A stretch of DNA of 64,000 nucleotides from Cinclus cinclus (GCF_963662255.1 NC_085050.1:3729194-3793193), one strand, 5' to 3'. Counted from the first letter of the stretch, positions 46,791-60,326 are shown. Notes: a model not told the origin generated them from the sequence alone. A program made the numbers and translations.

Positions 46791-46848
46791 TTTCTTCATC
46801 ATCATCACCATCAAATGTTATTAGTAACAACAACAATAACAACAACAG
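46737..46848 (+). repeat. Compound (TTC)n-(ATC)n-(AAC)n microsatellite
   Basis: About 20 TTC units with minor interruptions (46737-46799) pass into (ATC)n (46797-46813) and, after a short spacer, AAC/AAT units (46826-46848). The strand-asymmetric purine/pyrimidine tract could adopt a triplex. Poly-E/K and poly-S frames here are artefacts. Confidence 0.97.
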
Positions 46849-46849
46849 T

Positions 46850-49800
46850 TTTATTTTATTTCAGTTCTTCATCTGTTCTCATCCCAAGCCCTGGGTTTTC
46901 CATTTTTGGGCTCCTCCTCTTCATTCCTGGGGCAGGGCAGTGAGTGAGCAGTGACAGGGTACTTTGTAGCAGTCTGAGGTTAAACGACAAATTTCCATAA
47001 AGCTTCTCTTTAAAATAAAACTTGTAACAAAGTCCTGACAAAATAACATCCTTATTGGTTTTTTTCCCCCTTCCTTCCAGCTAAATTGAGTTGATTCTGG
47101 GATTGAAATCAAAGAAGTTTGTTGCAGTTTGTTAAATCATGAAAAATATATTTTAAAGAAATATTTTTAGAAAAGAATGCAGATACTTTAGCTAATAAGA
47201 CTTATTTTTTAAAGCAATCCTTTGGTCACTGCAGATGCCAGATTGGTGGTCCTGCTAAATAAGAAGCTCCAACCACAGCTGAAAGAAGTAGAAGCAATGG
47301 ATTGGGATGCTAATTTCCATACTTTGAGCTTTAAAATTTTTCAGGACTTACTGTTTAAGCACAAAAGAGATCTTCAGACAATGCTGCTGCTCTGAAATTT
47401 TTATTCTTTTTCCCCTTCAGCTTGAAATGGCAAGTTAAAAATCAGTTCTCCCGACTAACTTCTCTTTGTAGATGAATCTCTGCTGAGGGTTCATACTGTG
47501 ATTCTCATACATTATCTAAAGACATTTGTTCTTCTTTCCTCGTTTTATGTATTTTTATGTATAACTATTGACTTTAATGGAGCTGCTCCCAGTCTTCCCT
47601 GCGTGTCTGGCATTTATTTTATTTTATTTTTGCTTTTGCTTAGGCTGTATTGTGAAATGAGAATAGAGCCACCAGTTTGTTCTTTGAAAATATCCAGTAT
47701 TATTGCTATTTATTAGAACTATTATGAAAACTATGACCTAAATGGAGATGATGTGAGGAGAATTCTAATTTTAGTGGCACACAGAATAGAAGCATTTGGG
47801 AAATGGTGGCTCTCCCTCTGGGGATCGGTTGGATTGTTCCTGTAGATATGTATGGAAGCTGATTCAATTATCCTCATTTTAGTATATTGATAAATATATT
47901 ATTTATGGATAAAACTGATCTCTTTTTTTTTTTTCGTTCTAGAACACCAGGATAAATTATGAACTAAATTTTTATGTTTTCTTCTTTAATATAAGAAAGA
48001 AGTGAGTCCTATTCCAGATCTTTCCTTTTTAGAGCAGAGTGCTTTTATCCATAGCATTCCTATGCTTTAGGAATTGCAAGAAGACTCAGACTGTTGATAA
48101 ATCAGGAAAATGCCAGGAAAATGTTTGACTTGTTTCTTACATCCAGGCACTGCACATCCTCTGTATCAAAGGTGAAGAGAGGTAATTTTTACCTTGTGAG
48201 TTGATGTGTACTGCAGACCATGAAACCCTGGCTGTCCCAGAGCTTATTCTTCATGAGGTCAGCAAAGAGACACCACAAATGAACTTGTTGGCAGCCCCAA
48301 AGTGTGGCAGCACTCAGACACAGCCCAGCTGCTGTTTTAATTGGCTGAGAGCTTTAATGAGTGAGGTTAATGTACAGCCCCAGCTTTGCAGCCCATCAGA
48401 TTGACAGGGTTTCATTTTACTGTCACTTATCAAAATATGGCTTTTTCTTCCCCGCAATCCTCTCTCATTATAAGTTTTGCAGTAGTGGGGGGATGCAATT
48501 GATACGCAGTCAAATCATTCCTGACAGAGAGATTTGAAAAGCTTTTACATTGGATGTAAGGAAGGAAACCTTGTCTTTGCAGAGTCTGCTCAGCCCATCC
48601 ATCTGCATTAAGTGTCTTAGAGTTACACTGAGCAGAAATGACACCTTAAAGAAGACTAAGTGCTGCTTAACGTTTTAGTGTCATTCTTGGGAGGTCTGAA
48701 GTTGAGTATTTTTCTTCTCCTGGTTGTGGTATCACTCCATCACTTTATGAAAAATAAAACAGAACTTGTGTTTTTAATAGCGGACTTTTCTATTGTTCCT
48801 TGTGCACCACAGAGACGGGAGTTTGTGCCTCATCTTAGGGAGTGAAAACTTCACACTGGGAATCAATTGATGTGTCCTTAAATATCTATTTATGAGAGAA
48901 GAAATAAAGCCAAAAAGAAGACTCTCACATTTCTTGCCACCAGACCCTAATCTTGAACACTTGTCTTCTAATCCTGCTTCCAAATCCATGAACATTGTCA
49001 GTAAAATTAAAAGTTATTTTTTCCTGACACTTCATGATGGGCTGTTTCAGAACCCCAGTCTTGTTGCTGTCAGAAATTTTGTATTTTTGGGATTGTATTT
49101 ATTCCTAGTCAATTCACACTTGATTAATTTTCTGCCAACCACATCCCTCATCTTAGCTCTTAGTCTCCACCATTCCATTTCTTATCTTTCAGCAGAGCAG
49201 TGTGTTACAATGGCCCCCCACAGATTTCCTTTTGCTACAACTGCACAATCCCAGCTCTTTTAGCTTCTTTTTGCAGCCCTCCTAACTCCTTTTATTTTCT
49301 GCTTTGCTCATTCAGACTCCTCTTTTTGGAACATAAATGACAAGAAGTGTTCCAGATGAAAACTCACTGCCTTACTCAATCCCATCAATTATTTCCTCTC
49401 TGTGCTTGCCCGACACTCCTGGTATTGCACTTGCCTTATTCACAGGTAGATTAAACTTATTTAGAGTAATGCATTTTCCCTCCAGTACCATTTGCACCTG
49501 ATGATTGCCTGACTTAAAACAAATTCTTACCAGTGGTCCCTAGATGAAGCAGCTGAGCTTCACACTCTTTGTTTCTAACCTGTGTCATACATTTAAACCC
49601 CCTGGTTATGCAGCTCTTCACAGTGAGAGGCATTGAGATTTGTGTTTTAGATTCTGTCCAGTTTTTTTTCTGCATAATCAAATTTTCTGACTGCCAGAAT
49701 GGATGTGTGATTGTATAATATTACAAGTCTTATATTATAAGTCTTGTCTGCTTTTCAGTTTCTGCCTTGCCCAAGCCCTGCCCTGCCATTTCTTCCTTGG

Positions 49801-49918
49801 ACATGCTGCAGCATCCTGCAGGCTGGAGCCAACAATATTCTTTTTCCTAACCCTGACATTACTATTCTGTGCTCAGACTTCCCTTTTTTGCCTCATTCCT
49901 GACCCTATTGCTTGCCTT
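46850..49918. other. AT-rich DNA, no gene seen
   Basis: Three kilobases of mostly low-GC DNA. 48200-48400 is GC-moderate with a 67-codon open frame lacking family signature. 48892-49263 is open for 123 codons but becomes hydrophobic and low-complexity. Confidence 0.5.
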
Positions 49919-49919
49919 T

Positions 49920-49947
49920 AAAAAAAAATATATATATATATTTTTAT
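49920..49947 (+). repeat. A-run and (TA)n tract
   Basis: A short homopolymer passes into about seven TA units and then T-rich sequence. Confidence 0.85.
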
Positions 49948-49949
49948 TT

Positions 49950-52828
49950 AATATTCATTTCAAAAACCATTTTAAACTACAGTTCAACTTGGAATCAGGA
50001 TATATGAATATGGATATAACCTTCTTGTACACTCTTCTTTAATGAAACATCTGCAAAATGAAACATTACTTAAAGTCTTTATTTGTATTTAACGTTGGCT
50101 TCAAAAGCCTCATCTAATTTGACATTTCTGCTTCTGAGTTACACTTAAAGAAGTACAGAAGTACAGAAAAGGTCTATGATCACTTAATGTGCAGTGGAAA
50201 TTACAGCTAAGAATAGTGCAAGGAAGTTTTGCTTTGGAGAAAGATTTATTTGAGAGGGAAAGTACTTAGCTATTCACAAGGAGCTAGGTCATGTAAGTAT
50301 AAAAGTTATTTTCAACACTATCAAATTCAAGGTTAAAAGCTCATTCAAGTATTTTATATTAAAGGTAATATTTATAATATTGGTTACATTGGATTGTGCT
50401 GCTCGAGACATTTTAATATTAACAATGTAAATGCTACAACAATGGTACCTCTGAGAAATATGTAATATATGTCTGTGCTGCTAATACAATTCTTACTGCC
50501 ATTATCTACTTTATCTCATTTCCATTAAAGTGATGGATATTAAGCAATATGAAATAGAAATGGCCATTTTCTCTATTTTCTGCTTTTCTAGCTGGCAGTA
50601 GGTAGCTGATAAAAATCTCATTTTATCAAGCACGTTTTAGATTTCAAATCTGGACTGTAATGGGTGAATAGTAGGAATAACACTAACAATGAGTTTGGTC
50701 ATTAGTAGGGATATTAAAGAGATTTTCTGGGGGTGTTCAGTAATTTGTTTGAGAAACATGACAGTTCTTGTAGCCATGCATAATTTAAATACTCCTCTGC
50801 TGTTTGTAGTCATGTAACAAATAGATATGAAACTTTGTTTTTGAAACTATTCCTTTTGTTTTCTTTGTAACCTAGAAACGAAAGCCAATTTGCTGTCACA
50901 GAATTTAAAAATCCACATGAAATAGTTTAAGGCTTCCTTTAGTTCAGATTTACCTTTTCATGATCTTTTTAAAGAACCATAAAAGTACCTGCAAGTCACC
51001 TAAAAAATGGCCCTGTCCCTTATATTCATTTAACTGCAGAATATGATAGAATTCTTCCCCAGAAGTTGTTCTGCCAGCCTGCTGAGGTCCTCTGCAGACT
51101 GACTTTACTGATGATGTGCTAAATGTGCATCTACCCATCTTTTTCCTAAACTATTTTGAAGAATAAACAAAGAATCTCCTCTCACAGGATGTTCCCCATC
51201 TCCCTTCAAGGTGCTCATAGTTACCCTTTATCCATTCTCCAAAAAAAAATTCAGTTATCTTAAAATGCTCTGAACAAACTTAATGCTTTATGTGAGGATC
51301 CCTTCTCCATCCACTGAGTATTGGAATTGACTCTTCCAGTCATGGAAATGGCAGATATTTCCCAAAAGTGCTGCCTCTGAAGATGTGATGCGGGGGTGTA
51401 CAGATGTGAGAGCCTCCCAAAAGCAAGGAAACAATGATTATTTTAAAATTTATCTGTATTTTTTTTTTTCCAATAGCCACTCAAAAAAAAAAAAAAAAAG
51501 CTGCAATTTATGTAATTACCACATTGCAGAGGAAATTTCTGGGGGAAAAGTGAAATGAATATGATCCATTAGTATGCAAAGCTGTGACTCAATATAGTAA
51601 AAAGAATTCAGGGGCTCGTGATTATATTCAGTGTATGTAATTGACTCTTCTTTATTACTTATAAACTGTGAATAAGATTTGACAAAGGCTCATACATACT
51701 GGTTTTATTAATCTCTAACTTTATTTTGTATTACAATTAAGCCTTAAAAAACCCCATCTAAGTCCTCAGCTCTCTGTTGCTATCACCAGCGTAACAAAAG
51801 CTTTGCGAGGTCAGGAGCCCCTGAGACCACCCCAAATACTTTGTGAAGCTGAACCACAGCTCTGTTCACTTTTTCTTACCTGTAAAATGATTAAAACTCT
51901 TTTATTCTGAGTCATTTGGCTGTGGTGTTTCTTTGTTTGTAGATGATAAACAGGACTGAGAGGAGTTACAGGCTCAGATTGTCCAACATTGCTGAGCATG
52001 AAGCCTTAGGAAATAAGTAATTGAAAATTGTAATTGACTTCACATAATTATATCCCTAATTTTCAGAACATTTGTATGTTAATCCCCAGGCAAAAATTGA
52101 AATACACTCTTCTGGGTTGTTTGCTTGTTGCAAAGGCAGAATATTAAAAAACTGTGTTATTCCCTTGCCTGGCTATGTAGTACAGGGTTGAAATTGTACA
52201 AATATAATGTTCTGGGACAAATCAACACTGAGCACAGCAGCCTCCCTGCTATTGAAATGCTGGAGACCTGCCAAACAAACAAAAATAAATCATTTCATAT
52301 GACATTATTTTGACTACTTTGACAAAAGGGAAAAGCAACAAGGCATTAATTACAGTGCTCTGCCAAACTCTGCCACTGTTAGCAAAGTGTTCTAACTCTC
52401 CTTTGCAAGAATTTGGTACTGAAACGGTGCCAAAATCCGTATGTACCTTTTGGGTGCAGGTCAGTCCCATCAACCTGGAAACGGCTTCAGGAGCTGTAGT
52501 GACACATACACACACACACAAATCTTATTTATGAGTCCCACTGTGTTACAGTTCCACCGCTTCCCAAAATTTGGGGGAAAGGTTGTGGGCAGAGTCACTG
52601 AAGTCTAAACTGAGGGATAAGGACAGAAAAGAATTTGCCTGGATGAATTCTTCCTCAGCTTTTCCCTCTCCTCTGTCCCCATTCAGCTCTTCTGGAAATG
52701 CATTTTAACAGAAGTCTTTGCGATGTTTGCTTTATGTCTCCTTTGGGTTTTGTCTTAAATGCTTGGAATTGAAATCTGCTTTTTGTTTGTTTGTTATTTT
52801 GGGGGGGTTTATGTTTTTCTCTTCTCCA
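49950..52828. other. AT-rich DNA, no gene seen
   Basis: Low-GC unique DNA. T11 (51459-51469) and A17 (51483-51499) flank a 13-base spacer and could form a hairpin. A short (CA)n lies near 52506-52519. Confidence 0.5.
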
Positions 52829-52833
52829 CCCCC

Positions 52834-52864
<31 letters not shown>
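52829..52864 (+). repeat. Poly-C (22) joined to (AC)n
   Basis: 22 consecutive C followed directly by seven AC units. The complementary G22 is a strong G-quadruplex candidate. The length in an assembly is likely to be unreliable. Confidence 0.95.
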
Positions 52865-52865
<1 letters not shown>

Positions 52866-53239
52866 TCTTTTTGCTACCTTAACCTCTTCTGAAATGCAAG
52901 ATTTAGTTGTTGGTCAAAGGTGAACTCTTTCTTTACACTGTTTTTTAGCAAAATCTGGGTTAAAATTGGGACAGTTCAGATCTTAGAAAAAACTAACTCT
53001 GTCTCTCCTTAGTGAAGAGGTTATTTTGGGAAAGCTGTCACAATTCCATGAAGTACTTTAAATACTCCTGCACTCTACAGGCTTTTGGCCAAGTTGTGCT
53101 CAGGAGTTCCGATGGTGAGGTAGGAGGTAGGGTGTGCTTCTCAATCCAGAGTCTAATTTAGGGAAAGGAGAGCTCTTCACCTGAGAAATACACCCCCACA
53201 AGGGTCTGAAAGGAGCGTTAAGAACTCTTAAATGATATT

Positions 53240-53620
53240 TGAACACCACAGTTCCCAGGAGGACAGATCTCAGGGCACACTTATCCACGTCCCTTTCCTC
53301 TTGCTCGAGTGCCCTCCTGTGCCAGGGAGACAAAAGCCAGGCCAGGTTGTGTGGTGAGTTTCAGACAATAAAAGCACTTTGTCTGATTTTGTGCTCGTCC
53401 TTTCTGCTTGGCTACGTCACTCTGGTGGGGCTTGAGGCAAGCAAGGATGGGAAGGATGAACCTCTCGGCTGACCCGAAATCTTCCCTCTCCCTCTATGGC
53501 ACCAGTCCAAGCGCTCTCTCCAACCTTCCCAGCATCAGCTGCCTTCAAGATGTCCAAGAATCCGGGCTGTGGTCTCCGGAGGGCTACGGCAGGGTCTGAG
53601 GCAGGGGATGCCCTTCTCCT
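53240..53620. promoter_or_regulatory. CpG-containing GC-rich patch with CRE-like site
   Basis: GC content rises and about ten CpGs appear ('ctcggctgacccgaa', 'aagcgctc', 'atccggg', 'ctccggagg', 'tacggcag'). A TACGTCA half-CRE lies near 53414. Overlapping frames on both strands stay open for 60-110 codons, none with recognisable features. Second to the 9835-10130 cluster as a promoter, enhancer or exon candidate. A GC-rich transposon remnant is the alternative. Confidence 0.25.
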
Positions 53621-53639
53621 CCCCAGTGTGGTGTCACTC

Positions 53640-56600
53640 CAGCTGCTGAACACAGACTGAGAACAGGCTGTTCCATGGAGTGCATAGGAAACCTCAGCAG
53701 GTGGGGATGGGAACTGTTTGGGCTCAGCCACCACTCTCACTCTGTGCACATTAAGCCAGAGAGGCTGCAGTCTCTACCAGGACCAGCATTGATTTATGGG
53801 ATGTGTAGCCATACAGAAACCTCTTTTTTTCACTTCTTTTTTTCCCGTTGCTGTTGGTGGGTTTAAGTAGAGGGGGTGAAACAGAGCCTTGTGCTTGGGA
53901 AAGCCTCCCAAGTTTGAGTGGTGCTTGAAAATAGTTTGGTCAGGGACTGGAGTGATCTGTGAACAAATGTGAATGTTAAAGGAGCATCAGCTGAAGAAAG
54001 GCTGGTGGATTTGAGCCGATTTTTTTGTGTCTACTTGTTAAGTTTTTAGGCTAAAAGAGCTCCTGCAACTCCTCCTTTCTAGGTGGGCTCTGTAGCCAAC
54101 ATAGTCATTCTGAACATGCACTGAGGGACTCTGAAATCCAAACCACATTGTTTTTTTCAGCAACAGGGAGGAAGGGGCAAACCTCATTTAAATGTCAAGA
54201 AAAACATAAAACAGTTTAGAGAAAGTGAGTGGAAAAATATCCACGGGTGTGTTATAAACCGAATAATAAAATGACATCGTCCTCAGGTGAACCTCAGGGA
54301 GTTCTCTGCTGCTGATTTCTGCAGGTTAAACCCACTGTGCTATAGAGAGCTGTGCAAAGAGTTATGGCATTTCCAAATAATTATGAAAGCTTATCTAACA
54401 TCCTGAAAATTATGGTAGGGCTCAAGGAATTGGATCAAAATATCTAAGAAAATTCAACAAACAGTAGAAAAAGGGTTGTAGAACTTGAGCGAAGAATTGT
54501 GAAAAGTGATTAAAATGGCAGAAACATACCATGCTTTTAAATAAGAATGAATAGATGAGTAGAATTAAAGGAGTTTGTTAAACATACATGCTAAACATGA
54601 AAGATATAGATTGAGGCACAATAATTGATCTTTTTTCTTGTAGTCTTGCATTGTGGAACAAAAGCAGAGACAAAGCACTAGAGCTTTGTATAAAGACTTT
54701 ATGATTTTTTTTTTCATAGGTAAGACTTCAATCTCTTCCATTCAAAGATCCTGATATTTAATTACAATCAAGACCCAAATTAAAATATGCAGAGAAAGGT
54801 CTGCTTTTCTATAGTGGCAGATGAGTTACATGATACATCTTAAGACTGACTGTAGTACCAAACCTTTACCTTAAATATTTTTTTATATATGGTAGAGAAA
54901 GAAGGCAATCCAGAGTCAAGTAATTCAGTTTGGATTTCCAAAGGAAAGGTAGACAGCAGTGTTGAATTTAATTGGCAGTAGTGAAGTTGTATATGTCAGT
55001 ACATTCTGCTGTCCAAAAGCTAAGAGTTGAAAAAGAGTATGAAAGTCTTTCAGACTGTGTAAGTAATCTTGATGGTAGTAAATGGACCACTCATCTTCTA
55101 ATGAAGAAAAGGGACATGAAAGAAACAGGTCTTCTGTAGTGTGTCAGTGTGGTGTGCGTGAGTCTTTGAGACTGACGTGTCTCTGCCTGCTCTGTGCAAG
55201 AGATCTGCAAAACCTTCTCCAGAGTCGTCTCCCTGCAGAGCCTCCTGACAGCTCTGATGGGCACTGGAGCTTCCAGTCAGGTCCTGTCCATGGTGGAAAA
55301 GGGTCCTTAAAAAGGAAGGGAATCCCATTCAAAATGCTCAATAAGTGTCCTGTTGTTTATCCAGATTAGCAGAAAGTATCATTCTGCAGTTCTGTAATGG
55401 CTGATGAAAAACTGAACTCATGGTTGGGTCACCAAGAATGGAGAAAGAAGGTAAAAAACCTTTTAAAATAACTACAACCCCCTTAAGCCTAAAGAGGGGA
55501 GTCTTTTCTTCCTGCCTCAGTGGCTTGGAGCCACTGTTGGATACCTGGGGCCAAACAGTGTAAGAAATTCACCCAAACAAGGTAGGAACTAAAGCTTTTC
55601 TGTGTACACAGAAGCTCACCCTGCAGCCAGGTAAATACACTGAGATCCAGCTGGCTGCCCCAGTGTGCCTTAGGGGGATTGTGGTAAAATGTGGGCAAAC
55701 GTGGGGAGATCCCAAGTGCTTAACCTTAAACTCTTCTCAATGTGGATGTGGTGGGCTTGCTTTTTCATTTCCCTTCAATCACAGTCCTGCCCAGGACTAG
55801 CTTATTAATGAGAGAAGGAGATTCTGACTGATCTCATTCTGAGAATGCATTTCCTAGGTTTTAGAAGTTTTGTCTCACTGAGGATGGGAAAGGAGGAAGA
55901 GATGCAGAGCAGGCAGATTTGGGAGCCTGCTAAGGACCCTGCCTGATCAGCCAGGCTTGTGCTGTTACCAGAGAAACAGGACAGTGCCTCTGAGTTTCCT
56001 ACCTGGGTGTGCAGAGCATTTACTAAAAGCCTCATGGGTTATTAAGGCACAACTTGAAACGGGAAACAAAATCTGACATCTAAGAGTAAGAAAACTTTGA
56101 CATAGTTTAATAGAAATGAGTAGAACTGTGATCTCCTTGAGACATGTTAATTAAAATAACACAACAAATGGTGCCTCAGTGCAGAGTTTGACATGCACTG
56201 TGGCTTTAAGTTGTTTATAATAAACATAGTAGACAGTAATATCAATTTAGGAAAAAAAGATAAGCAGGAATAAAATTCAAATTTAAATGCAAAGGTTAGA
56301 GTAGGACAGATGACTCATGTTTTATCTGTATTGAGGCAATTATACAGTGAGTATTCACAACAGTGGCTTTGGACTTATAAAGAGCAAATCACCATAGTGA
56401 GATTTATCTTCTAGCTAATTTTATGGGCAATACAAAAGTTTCTAAAACCTGCTACTTGAAGGATGGGTAAAAAGGTCATTGCTTCTTGATTTCCACCTTT
56501 TTTCCCCCCTGAAAAACTTATCAATCATTCATATTTACCAAATAATTTTACTTCTTTGCTGAGATTTCTTATTGAGGTTGTTGATTGCTTTTTCTGTGCA

Positions 56601-58041
56601 TCTTTAAACTTTTCAAATGATATTCATGTCTGCTAGAAATGGCTGCCAGTACATTTGCAGTGTAAGAGTCTGCAGGCACAGTGATAAAGAAACGTGTTCT
56701 CTGAGGAGATTTGGGAGATTATTTAGCTTTTTATTGGTCCTTAACTCACCTCTGAGCATCCTGAGTGCTTTCTGGGACTGGTGGCTCTGTTTTCAGAAAT
56801 GTTTGATCATAAAACAGAACAAAGACATTTTAGCTATGATGATTATAGAGTTCTTGATTGAAGCATTTTTAATGTCTGACATCAATAGATGTCAACCTGC
56901 AGCGAGGTAGAAAGTCAGATTACTGGGAGCCTATGAGTTGGTTTGCAGATGGCTGAAATGCTGCACCAAAACATTAAAACACACAATTTGTAATGTTTAT
57001 TTCCCCCTCAATCAGAATTTATCATTTTGAATGCATTTATATTTTTCCCTGAATAATCAAGGTTAAAAAAGTATTGGTGTCTAATCTTGTTTTCTCTCTG
57101 TATTCAGGAAAACCAGATTATTAAATGCCATAATTAAGTGCTTTGCAGATCAGATGCTGCCTCCTTGGACAAAAGGAAGAAAAGATTCCTTAGATTCCTT
57201 AACCCTGGGGAGTGGAATAAGTTTTCCCTGTTTTAGGGAATAGTGCAGGAGTGCAGGTGGGAAGATGAGTTGTGGAGACCATCATCCTTCCTTGTGGTTT
57301 CTTTCCCTCTCTCCTCTGCATCCAGTTGAAGTAGGAAGAAACTCAGTGATCAGATCAGGATATAAATGGCGCTGGGATGAGGTTTGGGCTTCAATAGCTG
57401 AATACCTTTGTGCTGCAGGGAAAGTTTTTATGAAACCACTCATAAGTAGTTAAAAGGCAAATAAAGTCTCTAGCCTAATACCTGATTGTCATATTTACTG
57501 GTTTGGAAATAACTGACTCCTTTGAACAGCACTGAGGATTTATCTACTGCTGCCCATCTTCAGATTCCTCAGAAATATTTGTCAGTCTTTTAATCCACTG
57601 AGCAGACTATTTCCTCCCTCCAGCCACTCACGGAATTGTTTCAGTCTTCTTGGAAAATTGCCCTTCATGTTAAATTTTCAGTTCACTCCTCTAGTTTAGA
57701 TAAAGCTTAACAGAACTTGCTTTTCTCCGTGGTGTGCTGTGGTGTTGTTCATAAACAATTTCCATTTTCATTTTGCCTGAGAGCCCATTTCTGCTGTCGT
57801 GGTAGAAAGGCGTGGGCAGCCTCTCTCCCTTTCTGGGATTGCTGGGATCAGTCCCCAGCTTTGATTCCTGCAGTGGGGAAAAGCACCTGCAGAAGGGGTG
57901 CGTGGGCAAAGGAGGGCTGGAACAAAGTTCTTGCAGGGTCAAGCTGCAGACACGGATGTGTCAAATAAATCAGACAATTTCTTCACCTTTTGGTGATACT
58001 ACACACAAATTATTCCTAACATTTCTCCAGGGGGTTGGTTT
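53640..58041. other. Unique DNA, no gene seen
   Basis: 4.4 kb of mixed sequence. GC-moderate islands near 55150-55330 and 57720-57960 are open on both strands without family features. No transposon recognised. Confidence 0.45.
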
Positions 58042-58058
58042 ATTTTTTTTTTTTTTTT
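58042..58058 (+). repeat. Poly-T tract (17)
   Basis: Homopolymer with no neighbouring retrocopy recognised. Confidence 0.9.
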
Positions 58059-58132
58059 GACATTACAGGAGGGAAGTATGGTGAAACATTGTTTGGAAAC
58101 CTGAGTTTTCACCATGATTTCACACTTTTTTA

Positions 58133-58292
58133 CATATCTATATATAGTAGCTGTATCTATCTCTATATATATCTGTATATGCATATGAATATATACCAGG
58201 ATATATATAGATAGATACATACATATATAGATACATACATATATAGACACATACATATATATATAGATATATACATTTATATATAGATATAT
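58133..58292 (+). repeat. (TA)n-rich tract with ATAGATACATAC units
   Basis: About 160 bases of TA dinucleotides interrupted by GATA and CATA. 58201-58260 carries about three copies of a 16-base unit of the ATATAGATACATACAT type. The Y/I-rich antisense frame is an artefact. Confidence 0.93.
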
Positions 58293-58294
58293 TC

Positions 58295-59032
58295 AGACAC
58301 CTGCACTACCAAATATCCCTAACATTTTACCATTTTTGCCTGGGTTGTTAAATACTTCACCCATCATAATAAGAGTGCTGTTGTGATTATTTAATCTAAG
58401 AATAACACTGGTTCCTCTTACACTGTAAAAAGTTTATTTGGCTTTTTGCTCCTCCAAGCTCCTGTCTGTGTAACTTGGGATTATGCAGGTGGGCCTTACC
58501 AAAGAGTTCTTCATTGAGTATGAGTCAGCCAGTTTAAGAAAAAGTATTTCTGCACCCAAGCAAAAGATCTGCACCTTTATATCCCAGTGTATTTCTCTGT
58601 CTGGGTGTCCCTTTGTTCCACCCCAGCTCAGATGTTGTGCTGGGCTTTTTATTCAGTGCAGAAACACAGAATGTGATATTTTACATTGTGCTGAGGTGCC
58701 ACAGCTAACCAAGTGAAGAGCTTTCCATTGGATATTTTGGCTACTACCAGAAGCCTTTCTTGTCTAGAAGGTGAATAAAAGCAAAAAAACAAAGTCTCCC
58801 ATGCCTCTTAGTCTAATGTCAGCAGAAAGTAGTGAAGAGATGAATTTTATGTCAGTTAATAAACCATGCAATGAGAGAAAGGCCAGATAAAAGTCCTTTC
58901 AATGCACTATTTATTCCTGAAGTGGGGAGATAGAATATCAATGTTTCTTCCTCTTAGCATCACAAAATAATGCTGTCTTTAACACATTTCTTAAGAAAAA
59001 AGAAAAATCAACAAAAACAAAAGAAAACACAA
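58295..59032. other. AT-rich DNA, no gene seen
   Basis: Unique DNA with short frames only. Confidence 0.5.
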
Positions 59033-59063
59033 CCCCCCCCCCCCCCCCCCAAAAAAAAAAAAA
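59033..59063 (+). repeat. Poly-C (18) joined to poly-A (13)
   Basis: An abrupt junction of two homopolymers inside an A/C-rich neighbourhood that begins near 58995. Confidence 0.95.
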
Positions 59064-59576
59064 GCCAAAACCTCCTGCAATTAGCATAAGGTAACCTGCA
59101 GGGCCAGAATATAAAACATTAGAGGTGTTGAGATTCTTCTGAAAGATTTCTAATTTAGCTTTTGGAGTTTTAAGAGTAGAACTGTAGTAATAAACACCTT
59201 TATTAAAGTTTAATGCATTTTATTTTAAAAGCAAATAGGTGAAAACAGAAGTGGTTTTTTTTTGTTTGTTTGGTTTTTTTTTCTATACAATATAGTTTTG
59301 TCAGCTAATCAATTAAGAAATACCCCAGGCAATAAATAATTTTGCAAAACCTGAAGAATAATAGCCCCCAGGGAGCAAGTGCTTTCAAGACTGCAGTGTG
59401 CAGGGATGCCTGGGCCCCAGTGCAGTCAGATGGCTGTAATTACTTGCAAGTATTTGCTAGTGAATGAAATAACCTTTGAGTTCTAAGGGAGAAAGATAAA
59501 GACATGGCAATAGAATCAAATAAAACCTGAATTCTGCTGTAGTATCAGGAGCTTTTAGAAGGGACTGGTTAACAAC

Positions 59577-60086
59577 ATGTTTAACCACGATTGGTTGCAT
59601 GTCCCAGGATTTACATTTTGTGAGAACCAGGATGAGGATATCTGGGCAATTTGGAAGTTCTGTTCCACTTTCCCCATGACTTTACCCAAACTGTTGTCGT
59701 GTCTCTTAAAAAATGAGATTGTTAAAGGATACAGCCTCTCACATTCAGTGTTGTTTTCTCTGAAGAGCCACTCATATAAATTTAGATGGAGTTGTGGCAG
59801 ATGGGCTCCCAGGCAGATCTGGCTGGGTGGAAGTTTAGGTAGTTGCTATGACATCATGAGCCCTGAAATGTTGGTGGGAGGATGCTTTTGGAGAACATAC
59901 TTGGCATGCATGAGCTATCACCTGTACTATGCCATGAATAGTCTTTTGGGAGATCTGACAGCAAAGTGGCAACTTGAGAAAGATACACATTCATTTTGTG
60001 AAAATGCTCCACAAACATTTGTGAAGGGCAGGCAGACTATTCTAAAACTTTTCCCGCTGCTAGTGTCTTCTGGGGTTCAGTCTTGA
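59577..60086 (+). other. 169-codon ATG-initiated open frame, unrecognised
   Basis: Starts with a true ATG and ends at a TGA. It lies 240 bases upstream of the CR1 at 60327 and shows no CR1 similarity. Composition is rich in W, C, S and L with scattered charged residues; the first part contains ENQDEDIWAIWKF. No signal peptide, zinc-finger spacing or repeated motif is evident. In 64 kb at this base composition an ATG frame of this size is expected less than once, but not rarely enough to exclude chance. It could be a remnant of a retroelement or gene too diverged to recognise. Confidence 0.15.
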
Positions 60087-60326
60087 GAAGGAAACAAGGA
60101 GGGACACAGACATAAAAAAAATAGCCTTGGACTTGACCTGTGAGGGAGGTAAAACCCCTCTTGTTTTGCTGTGTTTTAAAGGTCAGTTCTGAAAGGCAGC
60201 TGCTCTGTTACCCTGCTCTCCCTTCCCAGGAGACCTCAAAGACAAATCCTGTTTGGAAACTTGAAAGGGAAATCATTTAATGACACTGTGTTAAATGTTT
60301 AACTGCTGTCACTTTGAAAAGATCCC

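Noticed and set aside
46503..46845. Open frames encoding long runs of glutamate, lysine or serine
   Set aside because: They are direct translations of the (TTC)n/(GAA)n microsatellite on either strand and have no independent coding evidence.
58133..58292. TA-rich tract as an origin or scaffold-attachment element
   Set aside because: Fully explained as a degenerate dinucleotide repeat; no additional motif supports a specific function.
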